In this document: in pieces, positions 10,271 through 22,000 of the stretch | Layout: every line of letters starts with the position of its first letter | Position numbering within the stretch: position 1 is the stretch's first letter | From: Dactylorhiza incarnata | Taxonomy: Eukaryota; Streptophyta; Magnoliopsida; Asparagales; Orchidaceae | Length of the DNA: 64,000 bases | Assembly: GCA_033032865.1 (NCBI GenBank) | Contig: JAWHQI010000019.1 | Location: 9,032,001-9,096,000 of the forward strand | Reading direction: 5' to 3' | The notes under the pieces: generated by a model | The model's input: only the letters and a program-made list of their open reading frames with translations | Told to the model about the DNA's origin: nothing | The model's database searches: none | Made by a program: the position numbers and the translations under genes

Positions 10271-11480
10271 CTAAGGATAAAATCTCTTCAAAACATCCCC
10301 ACTCCTGGCTCGTCCGAGAGGTACCCCTTCCACATCCTGGAGGTGGTACTCCCTTGACCTGAGTACTTCGCTTACAATGTAAGGCCCTTCCCAATTGGGC
10401 TCTAACTTTCCCACAGCGGCTCCCCTTCCTTCCGCATCCACCTTCTTCAAGACCAAATCTCCTTTCTCGAATTGCTTTATCCTGATATGTTGATCAAAGT
10501 ACCGGGCCATCCGCCTCTTGACTTCCTCCTGTCGGACAGTAGCGAGGTCCCGGAGCTCTTCTACCGGGCCAGGGACAACCTTTGCTCTGCATCATTTTCT
10601 ATTAACCATTCTCCATTTCCTTCACCCGCGGTGATTACCCTGGGGGTTTTGACTTCGAACTCTATCGGGAAGACGACTTCGGACCCATGAGACACTTTGA
10701 AGGGGGTTTCTCCTGTCGCCATGTTTGGAGTAGTCCTCAAGGCCCATAGGACCGAGGGTAGCTGCTCAAACCAATTGCCTCTGAGATTCTCCACCTTCTT
10801 CTTTAGTAGGTTGACAATTATCTTGTTCGCCGCCTCCACCTGACCGTTGTTCCTTGGGTGGTGGACCGACGCGAATCTGAGATCTATGCCGAGTTGGGTG
10901 CAAAAACTAACAAATTCTTCGCTGGCAAATTGAGGTCTGTTATCCGTCACGATGGCTAGAGGGAGCCCATGCCTGCAAATTATTTCACCCCCAAACAAAA
11001 TTTCTCACTACCTGGGATGTTACCTTGGCCAGCGTCTTCACCTCGACCCATTTGGAAAAGTAGTCTATCATCACCAATAGGAACTTCCTTTGGCCGCTTG
11101 CCTGGGGGAAGGGTACCATTAAATCCAATCCCCATATAGCGAAGGGCCACGGATCTGTGATGGTCCAGATCCTTTGGGCTGGAAGGAGTTGGAGTGGAGC
11201 CTAGAGCTGACACTTTGAACACTTCCTCGCGAATTCTGCTGCATCCCTGCTGAGGGTAGGCCCGAAGTAGCCTTGCCTCAGCACTTTCCCCTCCAAAGTC
11301 CGTCTCCCGGAGTGACTGCCACACTCCCCCGAGTGGATTTCTTCGAGGACTGCCAGGACCTCCTCCTCAGACACGCAACGGGCCAGGAGCCCCGAGAGAG
11401 TTTTGCGGTATAGCAACCCTGCATGTAAGGAGTAATATGTCGATTTGTGCCTGAGCCGCCACTTGTCAATGTCTCCTTCG
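10271..11480 (-). pseudogene. Tat integrase
   Basis: On the minus strand the zinc-binding part (GYFGPTLSRDAAEFARKCSKC) lies near 11200-11300 and the core near 10600-11080. The core keeps IDYFSKW, TDNRPQF (usually TDNGPQF) and NNGQVEAANK, so the three acidic residues are readable, in different frames. The C-terminal part (10271-10510) has GDLVLKK and PNWEGPYIV, usual for Tat. Stops and frameshifts between these blocks make it non-functional. It lies downstream of the second RNase H. Confidence 0.85.
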
Positions 11481-11559
11481 GGGAACTTTCCCGATGCCAG
11501 GAAGGTGATGAAGGGATCCATCCACGATGTTCGCTGATCCACCTCCATCAACTCCCCTT

Positions 11560-11975
11560 CTTCAATGGAAGGTCGGAAGAGTTCCGACACTGTCCCTCCT
11601 ACCTGGGGACCGAACTTGGCCAGGAGGTCCGCCTGGGTGCTCTCCTCTCTTGGGATGTGCTTAATGGAGAAAGTGTGAAAATGCCCGACGACCCCCTTGA
11701 CCTTCTCTAGGTACCGTTGGAGAGTTGGCTCTTTGACCTCGAACTCCCCCTTATCTGGCAAGCCACCACCATGGAGTCCATCGAGACCTCCACGTCCTGC
11801 ACTCCCAACTCCCGAGCTAAGCGGAGGCCTGCTATCACGGCCTCATACTCTGCCTGGTTATTGGTGAGGGGGGAAATGAGTTTTGATGGCTTGCTCGATC
11901 CTGGTGCCCTGGGGGCTCATCAACACCACCCCTCCCCCGAAGGAGTGCTTTCCTGACGCGCCATCCACTAGCATC
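11560..11975 (-). pseudogene. Second (archaeal-type) RNase H domain of Tat pol
   Basis: The 5' half reads MLVDGASGKHSFGGGVVLMS on the minus strand (about 11900-11975), like the VDGAS start of the extra RNase H in Tat elements. The 3' half (about 11625-11760) reads QRYLEKVKGVVGHF and IPREESTQADLLAKF, matching the end of that domain with its conserved Asp. Stops separate the halves. A second RNase H between the first one and integrase is a hallmark of the Tat lineage. Confidence 0.75.
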
Positions 11976-11977
11976 TT

Positions 11978-13240
11978 CTAGGCCACTGGGTGGGGTAGTT
12001 CAGACTCTTCTAACTCAGTCACATAATCAACCATGAAATCCGCCACCGCTTGCGCCTTTATGGATACCCTGGGCACGTAGGAGATATTGAACTCACTCAG
12101 CTCTACTGACCACTTGGCCAATCTCCCGGAGTGCTCCACCCCTTCCATCATGCCGCGAAGGGGGTGGTCGGTCACTACTTTGATTAAGTGTGCCTGGAAG
12201 TAGGGCCGGAGCTTCCTAGCCGACACCACCAAGGCAAATGCTAACTTCTCCAAGATAGGGTATCTGAGCTCGGCCTTCCTCAACACCATGCTAACATAGT
12301 AAACGAGGAGTTGTTTCTTCCCTTCTTCTCGAACCAACACCGAGCTGACCGCTTCCGACCCCACTCCGAAGTACAGGTATAGATCCTCCCCTTATCTTGG
12401 CCCTTGCAGCAGCGGGGCCTGGGTCAGTTGTTCCTTTAGTGCCTGAAAAGCTTTCTCGCACTCAGGGGTCCACTCTAATTTCTGGTTACCCCTCAGTACC
12501 CTGAAGAAAGAAGAACATTTTTCTAACGCCTTGGAAAGGAACCTACTTAACCCGGCTAGCTTCCATGTCAGACGTTGAACCTCCTTCGCATTCCTTGGAG
12601 ATCCCAACTCGAGGATCGCCCTCACCTTGTCCGGGTTAGGCTCCACCCCGAGGGGGTGAGCAAATGACCCATGAATTTCCCTCGGCTGGCCCCGAAGACA
12701 CACTTTAAGGGGTTAAGCCTCATCTTAAATTTTCTCAAAGTCCCAAAGGTTTCCTCGAGGTCCCTGAGGTGGGACTCAAGGTCCTGACTTTTGATCATCA
12801 GGCCGTCTACGTAGACCTCTAGATTCCTGCCCTTCTGCTCGCGAAACACTCTATCCATCATTCGCTGATATGTTGCCCCTGCATTCTTTAAGCCGAACGA
12901 CATCATTTTATAACAATAGCACCCATCCCCGGTGATGAAGGATACATCCTTGATGTCGGGAGGGTGCATGCGAATTTGGTGATAACCTGAAAAAGCATCT
13001 AAAAAAGACATCACAGAGAAACTGACGGCAAAGTCAACCAGCGTGTCGATTCTAGGCCCGTAACAATCCTTGGGGCATGATTTATTAAGTAAGGAAAAAT
13101 CAACGCACATTCTCCACTGACCATCCCCTTTCTTCACCATCACTACATTGGAGAACCAACATGGATACTGGATCTCCGATACAAAACCGGCCTTGATTAG
13201 CATGTTCACCTCCTCCCGGATAGGTGCCTCCAGCTTATCA
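11978..13240 (-). pseudogene. Tat reverse transcriptase and first RNase H
   Basis: RT runs from about 13209 (AGFVSEIQYPCWFSNVVMVKK, WRMCVDFSLLNKSCPKD) through SFLDAFSGYHQI to the active site, which reads YVDG at about 12800 instead of YVDD, so a catalytic Asp is lost. The thumb follows at 12392-12700 (DKVRAILELGSPRNAKEVQ) and RNase H at 11978-12364 (VTDHPLRGMM, KAQAVADFM). Frame breaks occur near 12640 and 12370. The missing Asp alone would abolish polymerase activity. Confidence 0.85.
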
Positions 13241-14600
13241 GCAGTGGACCTCTTCTTTTGGCGAATGGGGCGAGTGCCGGGATCGAGGTTGAGGCGATGT
13301 CACGCCACATCCGCATCGATCCCCGACATCTCTGCAGCACTCCATGCGAAGACATCCACGTTGTCTTGGACGCAAGCCGAGACCTTCCTCCGGTCCTCCG
13401 GGCTGAGGTCCCCGCTGATCCTGATCTTCTCGATTGTTCCAGCCTTGGTGGTCACCTCCACCTCTACCACTTCCTCCACAGCTTCCAACCTGGATCGCTC
13501 CCCCAAGGAACTGTCCTCCTCTCCGCCACAAGCGAGCACTCTGGCTCCTTCCCCCATCTCTTCCTCTTCCACCACCATCAACTCTTCCGCACCCTCTTCC
13601 GCCCCTAGTCCCGAGGCCTCTTCTTCTTTCTCTCCCTCTTTCCCCTCCTCCACCTTGGGCCCCTCAACGACCCCTTCCTGGGCATGAACTGCTCCTTAAC
13701 CCATCCTTCCTTCCAACCTCTCCCCCTCCTCGTCCTCGCCCACCTCTTCCATCACCTTGTCCCACTACTATGCTTCTTCCATCCAAGAGATGGTGTTGAT
13801 GGCGGTCACATAGCATTGCCTTGCCACCTTGGGGTCTACCCGGAACCGGATCTGGATTCCACCTATGTTGAACTTGAGGCACTGGTGGAAGGTGGATGGG
13901 ACGCATCGGAATGTACTGATAAGAGGCCATCCGAAGATGCTGCTGTAGCTTCTAGGGGCATCCACTATCACGAAGCGGTAGTTCCGGGACTGCCACCCCA
14001 AGGTCACATGGAGTCCCACTCCGCCTTCCACTTACTTCCTTTCTCCTGAGAACCCAAACAGAGGGCCATCCGAAGCCAACACCCTTCTGTCCTCCACCTT
14101 TATCTCGTCGAACGCCTTCTTGAAGGTGATGTTGACTGAGCTCCCATTGTCCACGAGAATTCGGGACACCGTGAAGTTCTCGATGGCGGTTTGGATGACC
14201 AATGCGCCGCAGAAAGGGTCCTCATGACCCGGCATGTCCTTCTGAGAGAAAGTGATTTTTTCTGCAGGGGTTGGAGCCGTGGATGTCGAAGCTACGCTCC
14301 GACGGTAGATGGTATGGAGGCTCACCTTGCGGGTTTCCTCTATCCTTACTCCCCCGTGGATCATCCCGATCCCTACTCGGGTCCCCAAATCGACCCTGTC
14401 TTCGCTCCTCCCCTCCTCGTCCTCCCGAGGTAGGACCAACTCAATCCTCACCTGTTGCTGCGGTCGCGGCGCCGGCATTCTAGCTCTTTTGGTCTCTAAG
14501 AATTCGGGGCAGGTGGCCGTTGCGTGACCCTCCTCATCATGGAAGTCACAGTACGGCAACGCCACCTCTCCCCTCTCGGCCTCTGCCCCCCTATTTCCTC
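13241..14600 (-). pseudogene. Tat protease and protease-RT linker
   Basis: The protease active site reads LVDNGSSVNI (around 14110-14140), the Tat form of the retropepsin D-x-GSS motif. A downstream part at 13768-14031 contains FVIVDAPRSYSSIFGWP. A Glu- and Gly-rich, low-complexity linker (13300-13653) leads to NVDVFAWSAAEMSGID, a block normally just before the RT. On the plus strand the linker is CCTCC-rich and gives spurious proline-rich ORFs. At least one stop separates the segments. Confidence 0.8.
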
Positions 14601-15635
14601 TTCTCCTTCCTGCCCCTGCTTCCACTCCTTCTCTCTTTCCTCTTCCTCCTCTTCCTCTTATGATTGCCATAGCTGCTGAGGCGGGGGAGGCATCTGTCTC
14701 GGACCCTGCCTCCATCCTAACTGTTGGGGTCTTCCTTGCCCCCCATAGAAGTTACCCCCTCCTGGAGCGTAGCCTCTTCCCTGACCTTGCATCCCCCTGC
14801 CAAGTTGCCTCCATCACCCTCTGAGGCTTGAGGCTCTTTCCTTCTCCTTACCTCCTGATGCTTGACCTCCGGCTCACTGAGCTTTGCTAGCCTCTTGGTG
14901 AGTTCCAGATTGGCCTCCTCACTTTCGACCTCCTCCGCCACCCTTTCCATCAACTCCTCGTAGGAGATGGGGGCTTTCCTCTTCAGATCCATCTTGAAAA
15001 AACTCTCCTTCAGCCCCAACGTGAAGGCGAGCTGAAGGGAAAACCCGGATATCTCCTGGGTGAGCAATACTTCTTCCTGAAACCGGTCCGCATAATGAGC
15101 CAGCGACTCCTTGGGCTCCTACTTCACCTTGAAGAGAGACTCGACATCCTTCTTCCTCTTCTTCGAAGATGAAAAATACAATAAGAAACTTTTGGGTAAA
15201 TCTTCAAACGCGTAGATTTATCCGACAGGGAGTTGGTGGAACCACTCCCGGGCCTTCTCCTTTAGGGTGACGGTGAAGAACCGACACTTGAAGGCGTCCA
15301 ACATCGGCCTGATAGAGACCGAGTCCTCAAACGAATGCAGGTGCTGTACTGGGTCATCCCGGACATGGTAGTAGACCCTGTCCAACTCCCCGAACCCTTC
15401 CAGAATGGGTGCGGAAAGCACCAACTCGCAGAAGGGGCTTTCCCTACCTACAATCTTCTCCTACTCCGCTCTCCCCCCGAGCTCCTTCACCTAGCTTGAG
15501 CTCGCTGGAATATTGCTCGCGAGAGCCACCTTTGCCGGAGTCGCTCCTACGGATGCCACGCCCGCCAGGATCGCGCTCGCCTGCACCGCACTCGCCTGCA
15601 CTGCACCCACCCGCGCCGCACTCACCAGCAATGTA
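14601..15635 (-). pseudogene. Tat gag, main part
   Basis: On the minus strand: VRDDPVQHLHSFEDSV and EKAREWFHQLPVG at 15218-15424 (the core Retrotrans_gag pattern), then LAFTLGLKESFFKMDL and SYEELMERVAEEVE at 14880-15067, then a basic region and a zinc-finger-like CDFHDEEGHATATC near 14535-14577. Stops at about 15217 and 15115 and a shift near 14715 break it. The N-terminus was separated by the G1 insertion and lies at 24612-24835. Confidence 0.8.
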
Positions 15636-15722
15636 TGTAACACCCCAATGATCGTGGTTCAGCGAGGTAGGCGAAATGGTAGTGTTGCGCTCGGGATAGG
15701 CTCAAGATTCCAGATCAGGTCA

Positions 15723-15876
15723 ATGCGCACGACCATTGTCCTCTTCGCGCATGACCAGTGATCGTGCGCCAACGATCGTGCGCAACCCGCAAAGAATCGA
15801 GTTCTGTCTCGAACAGTGCACACGACCATTTCCCTCTTCGCGCACGACCAGTGATCGTGTGCCAGCGATCGTGCGC
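15723..15876. repeat. GCGCACGACCA palindrome array, two units, in G1 U3
   Basis: The core is GCGCACGACCA, one central base, and the mirror arm TGGTCGTGCGC or a near copy. It occurs at 15747-15769 and 15840-15862, with extra half-sites at 15725 and near 15773 and 15863. The unit is about 94 bp. Each full site is a 23-bp near-perfect inverted repeat with four CpGs. Confidence 0.9.
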
Positions 15877-16178
15877 CCTGTTTATTCTGTTCCGCGATTT
15901 TGAGCGGAGAAGAAGATCGGACCGTCCAAATCTTTTGGGATTTGATCCAACGGCTAGGTTTAGTTGCGGGAGACCTTTAGGGCTGATGAGAGGGGGTTAA
16001 ACCTCATATTCTCTAAGTCATTCTCTCTCCAAACCCTAGAGAAAGAAGGAGGAGCCAAGGAAGAAGAAGGGAGATTCCGCCATTGACGGAGCTCCGGAGC
16101 TCCGTTTCGCGAACCGTTTCCAGATCTGGAGAGTGCAGCCCGGTGTGGTCATTTCCCTCCGTCTAGAATCTCGGATCC

Positions 16179-16202
16179 ATGGCGAAAAAGAACGCTCCTA
16201 GG
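16179..16202 (+). CDS. Putative first Gag exon inside the G1 LTR
   Basis: ATGGCGAAAAAGAACGCTCC and four more bases encode MAKKNAPR. The ATG context is strong (GGATCCATGG). The next bases are GTAACG, a usable splice donor. Splicing to the AG at 17832-17833 joins this exon in frame, phase 0, to ATRSGVGPSQPRNT, the otherwise ATG-less 5' end of gag. The exon and donor are identical in the 3' LTR (ATG at 23174). This is a prediction from frame and splice signals; no transcript has been seen. Confidence 0.6.
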
Positions 16203-17833
16203 GTAACGATTTCTTCTCCCGTTGTTTGGACTTGTCTTTTGTCCTCTCCTTTGTTTCTCTATGCTTGCATGAGGGATCCCTTTCACCAAATGGGTGAAGT
16301 GTAGGATTCCCTCAAGTTCTCCGGAACTCCGGGTCGATTGTGTCCGTCCCCGGCATATTGCATGTAGAAAATTCGGTAGTCGTGCGGATTTAGGCATTTT
16401 GTGTGAAGCCTATTCGTGGCCGAGAGCCCGAATCAGTGATGCTTGGATTGCGACGTTGCATTTAGGTTAAGCCTAGAATGCGTGCCGGAGAATGACTCCG
16501 TGAAACCATCTATAGTAGTGCGGGATTTAAGTGTAGGCGTCTTGTGAAGATCCTAACGAAAGCCCCATGCTTTGAGATTGGATGAAGGCAAACCTTCACC
16601 GCAAAATTGATGCGGAGCGTATTATAACTCCCCTTTTTGAGTATTTGTGAAGCCTAGATCCTTGTGAAGGGATTAGGTGCATAGCTTATATTTGTGTAGC
16701 ACTTGAAGGTGCTAAACCCTTACGGGCCGAGGCGAAGCCGTACCCGCGTCGTGCGACAGATCGCGACGATTAGAGCACAGGCAAAGCTAAACCGAACCCG
16801 TTTCCATGCAGATCGGTAAGAGGTCCCTACCTCATGTAGCCGTGTGATCATGGGAGAGGTCGTGGAAGGTGGTTTACCTAGACCGACCAAAAGCTCTTTT
16901 TCCCACATAAGGCGATGGCCCTTACGGTGGAGTGTTTGTGGAATTGATGTTGTTAGCCTCATGCGGTTGTTTAGGCGGTTGCGGGGAACCTTCGGGTGAA
17001 CCCAACCAACATCATGTGCATACCTAGGTTCCCTCCTTTTTGATGCTCAACCTAGAAGATTGAATGTGCTTGAAACCTCACCTTGTGTAGTTGCACTTTC
17101 TTTATGTTAGTACTTGTGCTGGTATGGCTTGCTTGCAGGGTAGAATCTCCGCCACCCCGGGAAAGGGGTGGGGTCGTTATAATTTGGTCAGTTGTGCTGA
17201 CCGTTACCTTGTTTGCCACCGCTTGGTGGAATGTTCTTATGCAGGTGCAGGTGAGCCTAGCGGGAAATAGCGGGCGGTGGCCCTTTTGCTGAGTTGGCCC
17301 TTGAAGGCCAGCCCCCTTTTTAGCTTTCTCATGTATTGCCGGCCTGCGTGCCGATGTATGTTTTGGAGTTTTCGGTACATTTGCTAAATGTAAGGCCTTA
17401 AGGCCATAACTCTCTTTCTTGGTTTCATTCCTATGATAGTGGACAATTCTAATGGAAATGTTAAATCTTTATGCTTCCGCTAGTGTTTAGTATACTCTGT
17501 TGTAGTTTCTTTCTGTTTATCACCTTTTAACTCCTAGCTAGTGTGGTTAGTATGGCGTGGGGTCCCGGCCGGACCTACTGTTATATTATTCGTACTGGCA
17601 GGGTGTTACAATTTGGTATCGGACTTAAGGCGTCGATCCGTAGTTTAGCGAATTCGGGACGAATTCCTTTTAAGGGGTGGTGTGCACGGGATGTGCATTC
17701 ACCTAAAACGACAAAAACTAATAAGAATGTCCACTTAGGAATGGGAAAACACACTTGTTTACGGAACCTGAGCGTTCCATGATTGTTGTTTGCTATGTTT
17801 TCAGTCACTAAATTGTGTCTTACACGATTATAG
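16203..17833 (+). other. Predicted G1 intron 1 spanning U5 and the primer site
   Basis: GTAACG...GATTATAG, 1631 bp. It removes most of R/U5, the LTR end and the primer-binding site, so RNA lacking it could be translated but not copied from the usual primer. Without splicing, the leader before gag has many ATGs and gag has no upstream ATG in frame. Confidence 0.55.
17614..17625 (+). other. G1 primer-binding site
   Basis: TGGTATCGGACT starts three bases after the LTR. It resembles the initiator-Met tRNA complement TGGTATCAGAGC at 9 of 12 positions, so the primer is probably tRNA-iMet, but imperfectly matched. Confidence 0.65.
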
Positions 17834-18995
17834 GCGACTAGAAGTGGTGTGGGGCCGTCCCAACCCCGTAACACCGCTGAAAGTAGTGGGTCGGCTGAAG
17901 TGCCAGCGACCACTCCTCATGCTGAGATGATCAGGTTAATCGCAGAAGCTGTCTTCGCGATGATCAATGCTCAACCGCAAAGGCTTGCACAGCCTGCTAC
18001 GCCTAATACAGATGCGGCCCCGGTGATCGAACCTGCAGTGGAACCTGCGGCGGTGCAAAGGGTGGAGCGTCCGGTAGAGCGTGTAGTTGTTGCGCGAGCA
18101 TGTGATCAACAGCTGCAACACTTTCTAAGCTTCCATCCTCCAACTTTCTCGGGGACCGGATCCCCAACGGAGGCGGAGGACTGGCTGTCAACGGTTAGGA
18201 AAATTCTAAGGGCGACAGCAACAGAAGAAGTTATGATGGTCACTTTAGCCACCTTCCTCCTTAACGGAGAGGCAGAGCGTTGGTGGGCTGAACAGGAAGT
18301 GCACAAGTTCGGAGGCAGGGAGATTACCGAGATCACGATAGCGGAGTTCTCAAAGTCTTTTCTTCAAAGGTATATTCCTTCTGCCCAACGCATTGCATTG
18401 CAGAACCAGTTTCTGAAGTTAACTCAAGGCGACAGCTCAGTGGATGAGTACTTGCACGAGTTCACTAAACTGGGTCGTTATGCGGGGCCTATGATGGAAG
18501 ACGAAGAGACAAAGACGAATAAGTTCTATGAAGGTCTTCGGGACGAGTTGAGGCTGCTCCTTGCAGGCCCAATGACGTTAGGTTTCCAGGTGATGGTCCA
18601 AACTGCCAGATCCCTAGAGTTGGACATGAAGAGGGTACAAGCAAAAGCCGTGGCAAAGAAACCTGAGTTTCATGTGCCGGTCTCTCAGTCTAAGTCAGAA
18701 TTCAGAAAGAACAAAAGGAAGTTCAAACCGGCGGAGCAAACCCGCTCAAATGTTTCGGGAGCAACGACAGTGCGGAGCCCTATCACGTGTTTCACCTGCG
18801 GGAAGGTGGGACACAAGGCCGCAGTGTGTCGAAGTGGTCCCCCGAAGACAGAGAATCGAGCTTTGGACTATGCTCGAGCTGAGGAAAAGGGTAAAGCTGC
18901 GGAGTCTTCGGCTTCCCAGCACATTACTCCGACTCAGCCGAGAGTCTACTCGCTTGGCCAGCAGGAAGCCATACGACAAGCTGATGTTGTCACAG
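17834..18995 (+). CDS. gag: G1 Gag (exon 2)
   Basis: Structural protein of the virus-like particle. The capsid-type core is seen as FLSFHPPTFSGTGSPTEAED, then WLSTVRKILRATATEE, EAERWW, and RYIPSAQRIALQNQFLKL. A zinc knuckle CFTCGKVGHKAAVC (CX2CX4HX4C, at about 18790-18831) binds RNA. No ATG lies at the frame start, so the start is probably the LTR exon at 16179; otherwise a downstream ATG would delete the N-terminus. If the next intron is retained, translation ends at TAA 19004-19006 and gives Gag alone. If it is spliced, the frame continues into protease. No stop or frameshift is present. Confidence 0.9.
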
Positions 18996-19079
18996 GTATG
19001 AATTAAAAATTAGCTTTTACATAGCTATTTGTGATTATACCGTTGTGCAACTGTATGTTTCTTTTTTGTGTGCAATTAG
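18996..19079 (+). other. Predicted G1 intron 2 between gag and pol
   Basis: CACAG|GTATGA ... TTTCTTTTTTGTGTGCAATTAG|G, 84 bp, with a T-rich tract before the acceptor. Removal turns VVTGMN-stop into [22 protein letters not shown], in frame and with the normal spacing to the protease site. Related elements usually read through here without a break, so a real intron is the simplest explanation. Unspliced RNA gives Gag; spliced RNA gives Gag-Pol. Confidence 0.8.
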
Positions 19080-22000
19080 GCTTTGTCCTAATTCTCAACT
19101 ATTCGGCGAGAGCTCTATTTGATACGGGTGCATCGCACTCTTTTCCGTCTGAGGACTTCGTGGTGCGAATCGGAGTGCCATCTACCTTCGTAGAGGATAG
19201 ATTAGAAGTAGTGCTACCCAATGGATCTCGCATGTCTGCGGATAGGAAGAGCCGTGTGAAGGTGCGGATCGAAAATCAAGATTTCGATTTGGAAGCATCG
19301 TTGTTGCCGTTAGCTGAATTCGATGTGATCTTCGGCATGGACTGGCTCTCGGAGCAGCGTGCATGCATAGATTGCAATTCTAAGGAGATCACTCTGGGAA
19401 GGAACGCCGATGGAGAAACCACGTTTGCCGGTATGCGAGGAGCGAGCAAGACGCTGATGTCTGCTCTCCAAGTGGTTAAGGCGGTTAGAAAAGGCGCCGA
19501 GTTGTTATTCACCTTGTTGGAGGCTTTGGAGCCAAAGCCCAGGTTATGTGATGTCCCAGTTGTAGCGGAGTACGCCGACGTGTTTCCTAACGAACTCCCT
19601 GGGGCTCCGCCTCAGCGAGAGATCGATTTCTGTATCGAGTTGGTGCCAGGTGCCAAACCTGTGGCCCGCTCACCGTACCGGATAGCGCCAAAGGAATTGG
19701 CAGAGCTGAAGGTTCAATTGCAAGAGCTGCTAGAGCAAGGCTACGTACGTCCAAGTTCTTCGCCTTGGAGTGCACCGGTCCTCTTTGTGAAAAAGAAGGA
19801 CGGGAGCTTGCGTCTATGTATCGATTATCGAGAGCTAAACAAGTTGACCGAGAAGAACCGATATCCGATTCCAAGAATCGATGATCTCTTCGACCAGCTG
19901 GTTGGGTCGACGGTATACTCCAAACTGGACCTAAAGTCCGGCTATTACCAACTGCGGATAAGGGAATGTGACATTCCAAAAACAGCATTCAGTACCCGCT
20001 TTGGGCACTATGAGTTCACGGTGATGCCGTTCGGTCTGTCCAATGCACCGTCGGTATTCATGGACTTAATGAACAGGACGTTCCGTGAGTATTTGGATCA
20101 ATTTGTGATCGTCTTTATCGACGACATTTTGGTATACTCTCAATCGGAAGAGGAGCATGTAGGGCATCTGCACGCCGTTCTGAGCACCTTGAGGAAGAGT
20201 CAGCTATATGCCAAGTTCTCCAAGTGCGAGTTTTGGCTACCGTCAGTAGCATTCCTTGGTCACGTCGTTAGTGGAGATGGAATTGCGGTTGATCCGTCGA
20301 AGATAGAAGCGATCCGAGCCTGGCCTTTGTTGAAAAACGTAGCGGAAGTCCGATGTTTCTTAGGACTTGCCGGCTATTATAGGCGCTTTGTGGAAAACTT
20401 TTCGAGGATTGCACTTCCTCTCACTAAATTGACTAGGAAAGATCATAAGTTCGTTTGGTCGCCCGAGTGCGCACGAGCTTTTGAAGAATTGAAAAGCCGT
20501 CTGACCACGGCGCCCATTCTATGCTCGCCATGTGGTACGGAAGGCTACGAAATTTACAGCGACGCCTCAGGGAGTGGTTTGGGTTGTGTCCTAGTGCAGT
20601 TCGGTAGGGTAATTGCCTACGGCTCCCGTCAGTTGAAAGTTCATGAGAGGAATTACCCGGTCCATGATTTGGAGCTAGCGGCCGTGGTATTTGCTCTTAA
20701 GCTTTGGAGGCATTATTTGTATGGCGTGAAGATCGACATCTTTACCGACCACAAGAGCCTCAAGTACTTGCTAGATCAAAGGGAGTTGAATATGCGACAG
20801 AGGAGGTGGTTGGAGTTCCTTGGGGACTACACCTTCGACATCAAATATACTCCTGGAAAGGGAAATGTAGTTGCGGACGCGTTGAGTCGTCGGGCTCCCG
20901 CTCAAGCAAATTGGATTTTGATGCACGATGAGCGTCTAATCCGTGAGCTGGAAGAAATGGAGATCATTTGCGTTGATCGAAGAGCGTCTACTTCAGCATG
21001 CTTGAACTGGACGGAGGTTCAATACCACCTTGCCGACCGAGTTCGACAGGCATTGGAGCTGGATGAGACCATGAAACGCTACAAAGCGGAAACCATTGAC
21101 GGGTTGAACGCTGATTTCTCTTTCGAAGATGGCCTTATGTGGAAGAATGGCAGATTGTGCGTCCCAAACGTTGGTACTCTACGGGAGGAATTGATGTACG
21201 AGGCTCATCATACCAAGTACTCTATCCACCCGGGGAGCACGAAAATGTACATGGACATGAAGAAACTTTTCTGGTGGCCGGGTATGAAGAAGGACATGGC
21301 CCTCTACGTGGCCAAGTGCAACACTTGCGCGTTGGTGAAGGTGGAATGTCAACGTCCCGGTGGATTTTTGAAGTCCTTGCCGATTCCGGAATGGAAGTTT
21401 GACGATATTTCGATGGATTTCGTGCATGGATTGCCGAGATCGCAGCATGGAAACGACGCCATCTGGGTGATCGTGGACAGACTGACAAAAGTATCGCATT
21501 TTATTCCGAACCGGAAGGATGATTCTGTAGAAAAGCTAGCGAAGCTCTATGTCGATAGTATTGTGCGGCTGCACGGTGTCCCTCGTAGCATCGTCAGCGA
21601 TCGTGACGGGCGTTTCACATCGAAAGATTGGAGGCTTATCCATGAACTGTTGGGCACTAAATTGAAATTCAGCACGGCCTTCCACCCGCAAACGGACGGA
21701 CAGACCGAGAGGACCAACAGGACTATGGAGGATATGCTCCGAATGTGCGCTCTAGATTTTGGAAAGAAGTGGGAAGATCATCTCTATATGATCGAATTCG
21801 CCTACAATAATAGCTACCAAGCCAGTATAAAGATGGCTCCTTTCGAGGCCCTCTATGGTAAGAAGTGTCGTACGCCGTTGTCTTGGGCAGAAACGGGCGA
21901 TACTAAGCTATTAAAGCGAAAGGATGTCGAGGAAGCAACTTCGACGATCCGATCTATTCGGGAAAGGCTATTGATTGCCCAGGATAGGCAAGCAAAGTAT

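Larger units (their letters stand above)
15636..17610 (+). repeat. G1 5' LTR
   Basis: TG...CA, 1975 bp. In order: two units of a CpG palindrome array (15723-15876), a pyrimidine-rich stretch with a telo-box-like AAACCCTAG near 16028-16036 (the likely transcription start region; no clear TATA seen), a purine-rich leader, an ATG in good context at 16179, then about 1.4 kb of R/U5. It is 95 bp shorter than the 3' LTR because it has one fewer array unit. Confidence 0.95.

Noticed and set aside
13148..13799. Plus-strand proline/serine-rich ORFs
   Set aside because: They are shadows of the Glu/Gly-rich Tat protease-RT linker on the minus strand.
19031..19079. N-terminal residues of the long G1 pol frame before 19080 (a hydrophobic stretch that looks like a signal peptide)
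   Set aside because: It lies in the predicted 84-bp intron and has no suitable ATG at its start; the gag-protease junction is restored exactly if it is removed.
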